Source: Kribbella pratensis
GTDB lineage: Bacteria > Actinomycetota > Actinomycetes > Propionibacteriales > Kribbellaceae
Assembly: GCF_004366075.1 (NCBI RefSeq)
Contig: NZ_SODU01000004.1
Coordinates: 554,839-618,838, forward strand
Length of the DNA stretch: 64,000 nucleotides
Reading direction: 5' to 3'
The position numbers and the translations under genes are program-made. Shown in pieces: positions 25,645 to 34,118 of this stretch; within the stretch, counting starts at the first letter, position 1; each line of letters starts with the position of its first letter. The notes under the pieces were generated by a model that made no database searches, was not told where the DNA came from, and saw only the letters and a list, made by a program, of their open reading frames with translations.

Positions 25645-26040
25645 TTACCAAGGGTCTCCGGTCCCCAGTTCCGCGAGATGCCGTTCATAGCTGGCGATCT
25701 TGCCATTCACCAGTTCGAGACAATCAAGCAGCTGCGCGATCTCTGCGGAGATATGTGAGCTGTGCTCGCGCAACACCTCGAGGCGCTCCGCCTCGTTCCC
25801 TTCGCCCCGCCGCACAAGTTCCGCCAGCCGCCGGATACTGGCCAGGGACATCCCGGAAGCCCGAAACTTGATGCAGTTCAAGATCCATTCGACGTCCGAC
25901 GACCTGTACACCCTCCTGCCGGACCGGTCCCGGCTGATGGTGCCGGCGAGCAGGCCCTCGCGTTCATACAGCCGCAGCGCGTGAACACTCAACCCCGTTC
26001 GCTTCGCTACCTCGCCGATGCTCAGCATCTGACCGCTCAT
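25645..26040 (-). CDS. MerR family regulator divergent from SDR gene
   Basis: A 131-residue MerR-type regulator. The helix-turn-helix and wing are MLSIGEVAKRTGLSVHALRLYEREGLL and RSGRRVYRSSD; a long dimerisation helix follows. No metal-binding cysteines are at the C-terminus, so it is a drug- or redox-type member. The start may be the ATG at 26040 or the one at 26028 (MLSIGEV), which is the common family start. It is divergent from the SDR gene and shares a 55-base region with a perfect palindrome at 26063-26078. Confidence 0.88.
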   Translation of the reverse strand: MSGQMLSIGEVAKRTGLSVHALRLYEREGLLAGTISRDRSGRRVYRSSDVEWILNCIKFRASGMSLASIRRLAELVRRGEGNEAERLEVLREHSSHISAEIAQLLDCLELVNGKIASYERHLAELGTGDPW

Positions 26041-26057
26041 TCCTTCACCGTAACCGC

Positions 26058-26095
26058 TTGACCTAGACCAAGGTCTAGTACCTAGCTTGCTCGGC
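26058..26095 (+). promoter_or_regulatory. MerR-type promoter with palindromic operator
   Basis: TTGACC (26058-26063) and TAGCTT (26083-26088) are separated by 19 bases, the long spacing that MerR activators correct by twisting DNA. CTAGACC-AA-GGTCTAG (26063-26078) fills the spacer with perfect 7-base arms. Transcription would start about at 26095-26096, where the SDR ATG begins, so the message may be leaderless. Confidence 0.7.
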
Positions 26096-27010
26096 ATGGC
26101 TGACAAATCTCATCTCCCCGATCACGACGCGCAGAGCACGGCGGTCGAGGTCATGTCAACGGTGGACCTCGCAGGCCGCTTGGCCTTGGTGACCGGGGGA
26201 TACTCCGGTCTCGGGTTGGTCGCGACGCGCGAGCTTGCCCGTGCCGACGCACGTGTTGTCGTTCCCGCTCGACGCGCTGAGGCGGCAAAGCGGGCGCTGG
26301 ACGGCCTCGACGGAATCGAGGTCGACGAGGTGGACCTCGCCGATCTCGCGTCCGTTCGCGCGTTCAGCCAACGGTTTCTGGACCGGCACGACCGGCTGGA
26401 CCTCCTGATCGCGAACGCCGGGATCATGGCGTGCCCCGAGACGCGCGTCGGTCCGGGGTGGGAAGCACAGTTCGCGACCAACCACCTAGGACATTACGCC
26501 CTGACGTGCTTGCTGTGGCCCGCGCTCCGCTCCGCGGCAGGCGCTCGCGTCGTCTCGGTCGCTTCGGGATGGGACCCGGCCTGGTCCATTCGATGGCACG
26601 ACGTTCAGTTCGAGCACGGATACGACAAATGGGCTGCCTACACGCAATCGAAGCTCGCCAACATCCTCTTCGCCCGCCACCTCGACCGGCTGGGTGCCCG
26701 GGCCGAGGTCCATGCCTTTTCTGTCAATCCCGGCTACATTCTCACACCGCTGCAACGGCATCTGGGCACCGACGAGATGGTTGCGGCCGGTTGGATCGAC
26801 AGCAACGGCGTAGCCACACCAGGATTGTTCAAAACACCCGAAGAGGGAGCAGCCACGACGTTGTGGGCAGCCACGTCACCGATGCTCACTGCACACGGCG
26901 GCGCGTATTGCGCGGACTGCCGCGTGGTCGACGCCCAGGTCGACGAGGACGAAGCCCGGCGCCTGTGGTCGCTCTCAGAATCCATGACGGGCATCGGCCT
27001 GCCCGAGTGA
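26096..27010 (+). CDS. Short-chain dehydrogenase/reductase
   Basis: A 304-residue SDR oxidoreductase. The nucleotide-binding motif TGGYSGLG is at residues 33-40, NAG (ANAGIM) follows, and the active-site YTQSK is at about 182-186. The R-rich segment after the first strands (VVPARR) suggests NADP(H). Substrate unknown; relatives reduce small carbonyls or quinone-like compounds. The ATG coincides with the predicted transcription start, so it may be leaderless. MerR gene upstream is the likely activator. Confidence 0.88.
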   Translation: MADKSHLPDHDAQSTAVEVMSTVDLAGRLALVTGGYSGLGLVATRELARADARVVVPARRAEAAKRALDGLDGIEVDEVDLADLASVRAFSQRFLDRHDRLDLLIANAGIMACPETRVGPGWEAQFATNHLGHYALTCLLWPALRSAAGARVVSVASGWDPAWSIRWHDVQFEHGYDKWAAYTQSKLANILFARHLDRLGARAEVHAFSVNPGYILTPLQRHLGTDEMVAAGWIDSNGVATPGLFKTPEEGAATTLWAATSPMLTAHGGAYCADCRVVDAQVDEDEARRLWSLSESMTGIGLPE

Positions 27011-27042
27011 TCCCCGCCGGACCACGTCCCTGACCCACAGTC

Positions 27043-27060
27043 CGTCGTAAAGCAACGACG
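27043..27060 (+). terminator. Small hairpin after the SDR gene
   Basis: CGTCGT and ACGACG pair around a 6-base loop, 33 bases after the SDR stop. It is short and lacks a T tract, so it is only a possible terminator. Confidence 0.35.
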
Positions 27061-27175
27061 AGCCGGTGCGCACCGCGTAGCGACCCACCCCCGGGAACCA
27101 GTGTCAAGTTGTTGCCAGACGCAATAGCTGCGTACGACGGCCTGGAGGCGGTGTCGCGGTCACGGGCAGAGGGGC

Positions 27176-27628
27176 ATGCCAGTTAAGCTTCTCGAGGTGG
27201 GGATCGAATTGCGGCAGCGTTGGGGCGCCCAACCGATTTGGGTTCGGTGTGCGCTGGTTGTGTATGTGATCGGATTCGTTGAGGGAACTCGCGCGCATGT
27301 CGCGGACCTTCTGCGTGGCGGGCTCGGCGCTTATGCCTCGTACGGGCCTGTCGTGCTACAGGTGTTCTTCATCAGCCTGGTGGTCCTGGATCCGATCGTG
27401 GTGGTGCTGGTGGCGCTGGCGCGTCCGAACGGTGTTTGGCTCGGATTGGTCGTGATGGCGATGGATGTGCCGGCGAACGTCTTTGCCAACTGGTCGATGC
27501 TGAGATAGGACTGGTGGTCACTGGTACGGCCGGGGGGCATGTTGCCCTTGACGCTGTTCAGCGTATTCGTGCTCGTCTCGGTGGTCCCGCTGTTGCGTCA
27601 CTTGTCGGCCTCACCATCAAGTGCATGA
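27176..27628 (+). pseudogene. Small membrane protein gene with in-frame amber stop
   Basis: The frame opens with MPVKLLEVGIELRQRWG and has helices at about residues 22-36, 58-80 and 86-104. It meets TAG at 27506-27508, but the same frame goes on without interruption for 39 more codons (DWWSLVRPGGMLPLTLFSVF and a further hydrophobic helix ending VVPLLRHLSA) to TGA at 27626. The second part completes a four-helix protein. So the gene is either freshly inactivated by a nonsense mutation or read through at the stop. No family is recognised. Confidence 0.6.
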
Positions 27629-27726
27629 GCCGATGGTGGCTGCTCGCCGTGGCAGTCGGCTGAAGTGCCGGGAAGGAGCGCCGGAACGTGAGGGCCTCCG
27701 GACCTGGGCCGTCGGCTCGCAGCAGG

Positions 27727-27831
27727 GTAGTCCCGCAGGTGCTCCAGCGACTCCCATACCGAAAGCGTGTGGCGGGCGGAATTCATTTGGGCCAATTGGA
27801 AAGCGAACCTGCGTCGGCGCAACCCGGGCAT
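27727..27831 (-). pseudogene. Fragment resembling a DUF3291 gene
   Basis: Thirty-five codons read FAFQLAQMN and, directly after, LSVWESLEHLRDY. In intact DUF3291 proteins such segments are near the N-terminus and in the middle, so the intervening part is missing. No frame continues the family pattern downstream. I take it as a decayed remnant, on pattern alone. Confidence 0.35.
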
Positions 27832-27841
27832 ACGGCGCTCG

Positions 27842-28822
27842 TCAGCCGTTCAGGAACTCCATCATTTGTTCGGGCCAGCGGGTCCCGGCCGGCGCGCCAG
27901 GCGGAAACGCGATGTCAAGATCAGCCAAATGTTCGTCTTCGAGCTGCACCGCCAGCGCTTCGACGTTCTCGTCGATACGCTCGGGCCGAGTGGTGCCAGG
28001 GATCGGGACGGCTCCCGGACACATCCTCATCACCCAAGCCAGCGCGACCTGAGCCGGGGTCGCGTCAACGGTTCGGGCAAGAGTCCGCAACGGATGCAAA
28101 AGCTGGCGATTGCGGGCGAAATTCTCACCCTGGAACCTCGGACTAACCCTCCTGAAGTCGTCCGTGTCGAGCTGTTCCACCGAAGCGATCGCGCCCGTCA
28201 AGAAGCCCCGTCCCAGGGGGCTGTACGGCACGAACCCAACACCGAGATCTCTCAACGTGGGCAGGACCTCATGCTCAACATCGCGGCTCCACAGCGAGTA
28301 CTCGCTCTGCACTGCGGTGATCGGGTGTACCGCGTGCGCGCGCCGGATTGTCCCCGGCGAAGCCTCACTGAGCCCCAGATGCCGGACCTTGCCCTCCAAC
28401 ACCAGTTGAGCCATTGCGCCGACGGTTTCCTCGATAGGAACCCGGGGGTCTACCCGGTGCAAGTAGTACAAGTCGATGGTGTCCACACCCAGTCGACGCA
28501 GTGAACCCTCCACCGCCAGACGCACCTGTTCCGGTCTGCCGTCGGGAACCCGCCCCGACTCGAGAACCGGCATCGACCCGAACTTGGTAGCGATCTGCAC
28601 CTCGTCCCACCGACCGGCGAGCGCCTCCCCGATCAGCGTCTCATTGGTTCCCGAGCCGTAGTGGTCGGACGTATCAAAGAACGTCACCCCGCGCTCAAGC
28701 GCCCGCTCCACGGTGGCGAGTGCCTGCTCCCGCCCCACCGACCCGTAGCCAAAGGTCATGCCCATACAGCCCAGACCAACCGCGGAAACGACGAGGTCCT
28801 TGCCCAACACACTGCGCTGCAT
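27842..28822 (-). CDS. Aldo/keto reductase, YajO/Tas-like
   Basis: A 326-residue aldo/keto reductase, an NADPH-dependent enzyme that reduces aldehydes and ketones. The catalytic four are Asp50 (FFDTSD), Tyr55 (HYGSG), Lys80 (ATKFG) and His122 (YLHRVDP). The barrel is complete and ends in EQMMEFLNG. It sits 33 bases upstream of the ABM monooxygenase gene on the same strand, and the two may be one transcript. Several redox genes in this stretch suggest a detoxification role. Confidence 0.92.
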   Translation of the reverse strand: MQRSVLGKDLVVSAVGLGCMGMTFGYGSVGREQALATVERALERGVTFFDTSDHYGSGTNETLIGEALAGRWDEVQIATKFGSMPVLESGRVPDGRPEQVRLAVEGSLRRLGVDTIDLYYLHRVDPRVPIEETVGAMAQLVLEGKVRHLGLSEASPGTIRRAHAVHPITAVQSEYSLWSRDVEHEVLPTLRDLGVGFVPYSPLGRGFLTGAIASVEQLDTDDFRRVSPRFQGENFARNRQLLHPLRTLARTVDATPAQVALAWVMRMCPGAVPIPGTTRPERIDENVEALAVQLEDEHLADLDIAFPPGAPAGTRWPEQMMEFLNG

Positions 28823-28855
28823 ACTTCGCGCCTCCTCAACGTTCGGAAGTCGATG

Positions 28856-29161
28856 TCACGAAGGATTCGAATCAGACACTTCGGTCGCGAACTGGACCTG
28901 CGGTTCACCGGTCAACAATTCCGGCACGCGGGCCAGAAAGGCAGACACATACGGAGTAGCGAAGTGCGCATCGCAGGCGGACCGGTCAACGTAATGCTCG
29001 AAGACCAAGAAGACTCCGTCGTCCCCACGGAAAACCTCGTAGCCGACCGCGCCCACTTCCTCCCGCGTCAAGCGCTTCAGCTCGAGAAGCTCCTGCTGAA
29101 CCTGGCCCACGCGCTCTGGACGCGCCTTCAAGATGGCGAATACTGCTGTCATGGCGACCAT
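28856..29161 (-). CDS. Antibiotic biosynthesis monooxygenase (ABM) domain protein
   Basis: A 101-residue single-domain ABM protein of the YgiN/LsrG kind, which oxidises quinols and small aromatics as a dimer without cofactor. Typical features: ILKARPERVGQVQQELLELK, GAVGYEVFRGDDGVFLVFEHYVD and HFATPYVSAFL. An ATG at 29152 is an alternative start three codons in. It is followed 33 bases later by the aldo/keto reductase gene, so both may be expressed together. The AraC gene is divergent, 139 bases away, and may control it. Confidence 0.85.
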   Translation of the reverse strand: MVAMTAVFAILKARPERVGQVQQELLELKRLTREEVGAVGYEVFRGDDGVFLVFEHYVDRSACDAHFATPYVSAFLARVPELLTGEPQVQFATEVSDSNPS

Positions 29162-29299
29162 GGTTGTCACCACCCGGGAGGATCGATAGGAAAAAGCGGC
29201 CATCGGCTGGGGCCGCCCTTCGTCCGCGGGCTCATGTAGCTCAGAGGCGAGACCGAGCATGTCCCGGCCATGTACGGCGAACCAGCTAAAATAGGTGCT

Positions 29300-30100
29300 A
29301 TGCGCACGACCTTTGTGCCGGTTGGGCCGGCGCTCGAACGGTGCGTTGATCGGATCTGGACCTGGGAGGGCGACCCGAGCGAGCTGCCCGCGCTCTTGCC
29401 CGGCACCGGCGCGGAGTTGATCTTCCATCGAGGTACACAGCTCACTGCCCATGGTGCAGACGGTCCGGTCTCCCTACCTCAGGCTCACCTGCTGTGTATG
29501 CGCCGGGAGCGCTGGAGTTTGACGGCTGATGGAATGGTGGCATTTACCGCCATCCGCCTGCGTGCCGGCGCCCTCGCCTACCTGACTGACCACCCAGTGG
29601 AGGACCTGATCGACCGAGCAGTCGACATCAGTGACCTTCTGGGTCCGGCCGGCCGGTACCTCGTCTCCGCGTTGAACGGCACGGGTGATCTCACGGTCCG
29701 TGCCGCCAGGGCCGAGCAAGTACTCCGTCGACAGCCGACTCATCGCACAGATCCGCGGATCATGGCTGCCGTTCACCAGCTGTACCGGCAACCGGCTTCG
29801 ACCTCCCTCAAGGACCTGGCACCGGCGTTGGGCGTCAGCACCCGCCACCTACGCCGAGGATTTGCGGCGGCCGCGGGGGTGTCACCCAAGGAGTTCCAGC
29901 GGCTCGTTCGATTCCAACGAGTGATCCGGACGATGCTCCTCAAGTCGCCGACGAGCGCAGCCCCTGTCGCGTTGGCCGCCGGCTACTACGACCAGAGTCA
30001 CTTCATCAAGGAGTTTCGCCGTCTGGCCGGCCAGAGTCCCGGGCGAATGCTGAGCCAGCCTCCGCCACACTTCTATTTGCCGAGCTTGCCGCGACCATAA
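29300..30100 (+). CDS. AraC family regulator
   Basis: A 266-residue regulator. The N-terminal part (MRTTFVPVGPALERCVDRIWTW, then LLPGTGAELIFHRG) is a DUF6597-type cupin-like sensor; the C-terminal 100 residues hold two helix-turn-helix motifs (SLKDLAPALGVSTRHLRRGF and APVALAAGYYDQSHFIKEFRRL). ATAGGTG is close before the ATG at 29300; another in-frame ATG is at 29270. Divergent from the ABM/aldo-keto reductase pair, the probable target. Confidence 0.88.
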   Translation: MRTTFVPVGPALERCVDRIWTWEGDPSELPALLPGTGAELIFHRGTQLTAHGADGPVSLPQAHLLCMRRERWSLTADGMVAFTAIRLRAGALAYLTDHPVEDLIDRAVDISDLLGPAGRYLVSALNGTGDLTVRAARAEQVLRRQPTHRTDPRIMAAVHQLYRQPASTSLKDLAPALGVSTRHLRRGFAAAAGVSPKEFQRLVRFQRVIRTMLLKSPTSAAPVALAAGYYDQSHFIKEFRRLAGQSPGRMLSQPPPHFYLPSLPRP

Positions 30101-30145
30101 GTCATCTACCACTGCGGTGCACCGGCGTGGGCAACCCTCCGATGA

Positions 30146-31042
30146 TCATGCGTTCGAGGCTGTGTCGGGCACCATGGTGGCGTCGCCGAGATGACGGCGC
30201 AGGAACGTCGCGGCCGCGTCGGCGGCCTGCCCGACGTACGGCTGCACATCGTAGAGATCGATGTGTTGCCTGGCGTCGAGCCAGCGCATCTCCTTCGGTC
30301 CGGTCGCGTCTCTGTAGAGCGCCTCAGCGAGTTCCGGCGCGCAATAGGCGTCGGTCCGGCCGTGCACAACCAGCAGCGGGGTCTCGCTGAGCAACGGCGC
30401 AGCGCCAAGCGCATCGAAGGTCATGAGCGCGTGGAGCGACCCGTAGGTAACCCGGTTCTCCCAGTGCACCGCCGTCGACCGCTGTGTGCCGTAATAGGCG
30501 AACGGCTCGTCACCACGCATCGCCGCGATCGCCCCGCCAGGGGCGACAGCAGGCAACTCGTCGTCATAGCGATCGAGGAACGACTTGAGAGCTTGGCGAT
30601 AACTGTGGGGGTCACCGGAGCTGAAACGGACAGGGCTGTTGTAGGCGCCCGCGATGCCGACGACCGCACCAATTCTGGGGTCGGTAGCCGCCGCGCGAAC
30701 CGCGTAACCGCCGCCAAGACAGATCCCGGCCACCGCCACACGGGCCGGGTCCACGGCCGGGTGCCCGGCGAGCAAGCTCACTGCCGCGCGCAGGTCGGCG
30801 AGCTTGCCTTGGCTGTCCTCGTGCGCCCGCCGCCCGCTGCTCTCGCCGAAGCCGCGGTGATCGAACGCGAGTGTGGTGAAACCGCGCTCGTGCAACTGTG
30901 CGGCGTAGGTCCCGACTACCTGTTCCTTTACACCAGTGAACGGGCCGGTCAGTACGACGGCAGGCGCTGCGTCGCCGGCCACGGCCAGGTTACCGACCAG
31001 CTCGAGACCGTCGGCAGTAAAGGTGACACGCTCGGCGCTCAC
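30146..31042 (-). CDS. Alpha/beta hydrolase with Cys nucleophile
   Basis: A 298-residue alpha/beta hydrolase. The elbow reads AGICLGGG, which puts Cys108 in the nucleophile position as in dienelactone hydrolases; DHRGFGES precedes it, Asp is in VHGRTDAY and His in ARQHIDLYD. Such enzymes hydrolyse small esters or lactones. The gene overlaps the metallo-hydrolase gene upstream by ATGA, so the two act in one operon. Confidence 0.85.
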   Translation of the reverse strand: MSAERVTFTADGLELVGNLAVAGDAAPAVVLTGPFTGVKEQVVGTYAAQLHERGFTTLAFDHRGFGESSGRRAHEDSQGKLADLRAAVSLLAGHPAVDPARVAVAGICLGGGYAVRAAATDPRIGAVVGIAGAYNSPVRFSSGDPHSYRQALKSFLDRYDDELPAVAPGGAIAAMRGDEPFAYYGTQRSTAVHWENRVTYGSLHALMTFDALGAAPLLSETPLLVVHGRTDAYCAPELAEALYRDATGPKEMRWLDARQHIDLYDVQPYVGQAADAAATFLRRHLGDATMVPDTASNA

Positions 31043-31908
31043 GCCACCACCGTCTCGGTCGGCGCCGTGCCGACGCCACTGTCCACGGCGCCGGCCAGCT
31101 CCGCCGCCACCGCATCCGCACCGAGGCCGATCATCCAGGTCAGCGGCGCGTCGGGCAGGAAACGCGTCATCACGACAGTCAACTCCTCGCGTTGCGCGTC
31201 GGTCAGCCTCGACGCTCCACCGGCGAGGCGGCCAACCGTCTCCCGCAACATCATGAGATATCGCCGCTGGTCAGCAAGCATGCCGATGCCTCCTGGCGCG
31301 CCGTGACCCGGATACAACGTGGCACCGTCGAGCTCTTCGGCGACGGCGTCCAGCGCCATGAGCCAACTGTCGCCGTGCCCGTCCGCGGTGTAAGGGTGGG
31401 TGCCGTTGAAGGCCAGGTCGCCAATAAAAGCACGGTCTTCGAGCATCAGGTAGGAGTCCGCATGGCTCTCCGCCGCGCCGACGGAGTGCATCGTGAACCG
31501 CAAACTTCCCAGCTCGACGGTATCCCCCGTCGCCAGCCGTCGGTCCGGGACACGGTGCCCGTCCGGCCATTCGTCGCCGTACACCGGCTGCCACTGCGCG
31601 CGCTTCGCGTCGGCGATCTGCGCGATCGTGTCGGCCACACCGGCCGCCGCATACACCGGCACCCCGTCGCCGGCGAGCACCGGCAGGCCGTTGAAGTGAT
31701 CCGGGTGTGCGTGCGTGACGAATACGCCGAGCAGAGGTTTGTGCAGCGCCTCGATACGGGCGGCGAGGGCACGGATATCGGAAAGCAGCAGGTTCGCGTC
31801 GACGAGCACGACTCCTTCGGCCGTCTCGATCAGATAGCTGTTGACGAACAGACCCGCTTCGGCAGCGGAATAGGTGTGAATGCGGTACTGGGACGTGCGT
31901 TCGGACAT
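31039..31908 (-). CDS. Metallo-beta-lactamase fold hydrolase
   Basis: A 289-residue MBL-fold enzyme. The metal-binding THAHPDH motif gives His66, His68, Asp70 and His71; further ligands are in AESHADSYL (His) and YPGHGAPG (His). It lacks the features of true beta-lactamases, so it is probably a lactonase, thioesterase or similar. I use the ATG at 31908 (MSERTSQ), with GAGAGG further upstream; an alternative at 31938 adds ten residues. It heads a two-gene unit with the alpha/beta hydrolase and is divergent from the HxlR gene. Confidence 0.85.
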   Translation of the reverse strand: MSERTSQYRIHTYSAAEAGLFVNSYLIETAEGVVLVDANLLLSDIRALAARIEALHKPLLGVFVTHAHPDHFNGLPVLAGDGVPVYAAAGVADTIAQIADAKRAQWQPVYGDEWPDGHRVPDRRLATGDTVELGSLRFTMHSVGAAESHADSYLMLEDRAFIGDLAFNGTHPYTADGHGDSWLMALDAVAEELDGATLYPGHGAPGGIGMLADQRRYLMMLRETVGRLAGGASRLTDAQREELTVVMTRFLPDAPLTWMIGLGADAVAAELAGAVDSGVGTAPTETVVA

Positions 31909-32041
31909 GTCGGCCGCGTTCCTCTCGACGTTTATCATTGGCTGAACGTTAGGTCGCCCACTGCTCGTCGGACAGAAGGCACTTGGCGGTGCCCTTCGGC
32001 GAGAGCCGGCGGTACAAGCAGATTCGCTTGGGGGGTTGTTG

Positions 32042-32371
32042 ATGGCATTCGTCGTTCCGGATGTGCTCGAGGAGAGCTGCGCGACGCGGCAGGCGCTCGA
32101 ACGGCTCGCCTCGAAATGGCGAGTGCTGCTTGTCTACGCGTTGCTGGCTGGTCCTCAGCGGCCCGCTGAGCTGCGTCGCCGGGTCGAAGGGATCACACAG
32201 AAGGTCCTGACCGAGACGCTGCGCGGCATGGAGCGGGACGGATTGGTGCAGCGACAAGTGCTGAAAGAGTCGCCCCCACAGCATGTTGAGTACGCGCTGA
32301 CCGATATCGGCAAGACGCTGCAGGAGCCGCTCGCCGCCATCTGCGCCTGGGCGACGCAAACCAACGCCTGA
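32042..32371 (+). CDS. HxlR family regulator
   Basis: A 109-residue winged-helix protein of the HxlR family: ERLASKWRVLLVYALLAGPQRPAELRRRVEGITQKVLTETLR then VEYALTDIGKTL. Members sense electrophiles or quinones. A GGGGGG run six bases before the ATG supports this start over two upstream TTGs. Divergent from the metallo-hydrolase/alpha-beta hydrolase operon, which it probably controls. Confidence 0.9.
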   Translation: MAFVVPDVLEESCATRQALERLASKWRVLLVYALLAGPQRPAELRRRVEGITQKVLTETLRGMERDGLVQRQVLKESPPQHVEYALTDIGKTLQEPLAAICAWATQTNA

Positions 32372-32469
32372 TCGATACGTCCGCCGCCGATCCCGGCGAG
32401 CCCCGTCAAGTTCCGCCAAGCCGAGTCGAGCGACGTGCGAGCAGGCAACTGGCGAAGAAGAGGTGTGAC

Positions 32470-33402
32470 TCAGGCGGTCAGGGCGACCACCGCGTTCATC
32501 TCCTCGGCGGTGAGCGGACCCCGCGTCTCGGCCGCGAGGCACTCGGCCAGCTCCTCACGGTTCTTGACCCCGAGTACCACCGTCGCCACCCCGGACACGC
32601 TCAATGCGTAGCGGTGCGCCAAGGCCGCGGGCGTCTCGCCGAGCTCGGCCGCCAGCCTGCGGAACGGCTCGGCCCGCGCGAAGTCCACGGCCGCCGGGTG
32701 ATCGGTGGGCACGTCCCGGTCGAGCGTCGACGTCAGCGAGCCCGCCGCGACCGCGCGGATCCCGATGACCGCCACCCCATTGCTGTTGGCCAGCCGTCGG
32801 ATCGCGTCGTTCGCCGGCGGCACGCCGTCGAAGACCCAGAGGTCGCCGACCATGTCCATCGGGTTGACGATGACCTGCGCCGCGTCTGGCCTGGGCGCCT
32901 CCCGCAAGGCGTCGAGCACGGTGTCCGGGTGCGCGATAGCGGTGATGCCCCACGCACGGATCAACCCCTCGTCGCGCAGCCGCTCGAACTCGGGCAGCAC
33001 CTGGTCACGGTAGCGCCGCCAGTCGATTGTCCCCGGCTGTGTCCGGTCGCGCGGGCTCAGATGCGTGTGCAGCAGGAACAGGTCCACGTGGTCCCGCCGC
33101 AGCCGGGCGAGGCTGTCGTGCAGACTGCGCCGGATGTCGTCGTCACCGTCCTGCGGGTGCACCTTCGTAGTGATCATGACGTCGTCCGACGGGCGCAGCG
33201 CCTCACCCGCTGCCCGCTCCGACTCCGCGTCCGTGCCGTATCCCGGCGCCAGGTCGAGCATGGTGATACCGCCGTCGATCGCGGCGCGGATGGTTGCCAC
33301 CGCCTCTGCACGGCCGGTGCGGCCCCAGACTCCCGCGATGCCGCCCCCGCCGAGCGTGAGCGCGCTGACGCGCCCCAGTCGCCCGAATTCTCTCATGTCC
33401 AC
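32470..33402 (-). CDS. Aldo/keto reductase, second copy
   Basis: A 310-residue aldo/keto reductase. Asp in MLDLAPGYG, Tyr in the same motif, Lys in TTKVHP and His in LLHTHL give the catalytic set. It is diverged from the enzyme at 27842 and lacks its FDTSD form. A start at 33396 (MREFGRLG) is also possible. Substrate unknown. Confidence 0.9.
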   Translation of the reverse strand: MDMREFGRLGRVSALTLGGGGIAGVWGRTGRAEAVATIRAAIDGGITMLDLAPGYGTDAESERAAGEALRPSDDVMITTKVHPQDGDDDIRRSLHDSLARLRRDHVDLFLLHTHLSPRDRTQPGTIDWRRYRDQVLPEFERLRDEGLIRAWGITAIAHPDTVLDALREAPRPDAAQVIVNPMDMVGDLWVFDGVPPANDAIRRLANSNGVAVIGIRAVAAGSLTSTLDRDVPTDHPAAVDFARAEPFRRLAAELGETPAALAHRYALSVSGVATVVLGVKNREELAECLAAETRGPLTAEEMNAVVALTA

Positions 33403-33544
33403 GATGAATACTCCTCGAATCGGTCCTCCGATCGACCGTAGAACCTAGAGCGCGGTCTATCTCAAGAGTCGTCCCGATCGTCGCGGCGGACCCGGGCGCC
33501 ACGTGAGTCTTGTTCCTAGCTGCGGCTCGCAGCCGCCAAGGGCC

Positions 33545-34110
33545 GTCAGCATGCCGAGGGCGGGTATCTTCATGATCCTGGCAACGATCATGATTCCCAC
33601 CCAGCTGCTGATGATCCCGACGTACCTCCTGTTCTCGCGGCTGCGGCTGATCGACAGCTCGGGGCGGCCATCGTGCCCTGGCTCTCGTCAGCGTTCGGGA
33701 TCTTCCTGATGCGGCAGTTCTTCCTGTCGCTGCCGAAGGAGCTCGAGGAGTCCGGTCTGATCGACGGCGCGAATCGCTGGCAGGTCTTCTCCCGTATCGT
33801 GCTCCCGCTGGCGAAGCCCGCCCTCGCGACCCTGGCGATCTTCACGCTGCTCGGCTCGTGGAACGACCTCGTCTGGCCGCTGATCGCGATCAACAACGAC
33901 CACGCCTTCACCCTTCAACTCGGCCTGGCGAACTTCCAGGGCACCCGCCGGACCGAGTGGTCCTTGCTGATGGCCGGCAACGTCGTAGCCACGTTGCCCC
34001 TCATCCTCTTCTTCCTGATCGCCCAGAAGCAGTTCGTAGCCACCATGACCCTCTCCGGCCTCAAGGCTGACCCGGCTGGGTCTGTCACGTGGACAGACCC
34101 AGCAACTTGA
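33545..34110 (+). pseudogene. Truncated and frameshifted sugar ABC permease
   Basis: This MalG-type permease fragment has two lesions. The stretch IFMILATIMIPTQLLMIPTY is in one frame, and the rest (AIVPWLSSAFGIFLMRQFFL, EAA loop PKELEESGLIDGANRWQVF, to LSGLKADPAGS) is in another, so there is a frameshift at about 33660. The N-terminal third is missing or scrambled (VLFLAAA remains near 33505). The binding protein and partner permease are absent. It is a remnant of a lost importer. Confidence 0.8.
34075..34103. terminator. Strong hairpin at the end of the permease remnant
   Basis: GCTGGGTCTGTC (34075-34086) and GACAGACCCAGC (34092-34103) form a perfect 12-base stem with a 5-base loop. It overlaps the 3' end of the permease remnant and lies 16 bases from the convergent ABC permease stop, so it can terminate both. 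Confidence 0.8.
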
Positions 34111-34118
34111 GAGCCCCT

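Noticed and set aside
29230..29262. tRNA-like D-arm (gtagctcagaggcgaga)
   Set aside because: No acceptor stem, anticodon arm or T-arm around it; it is chance similarity between the ABM and AraC genes.
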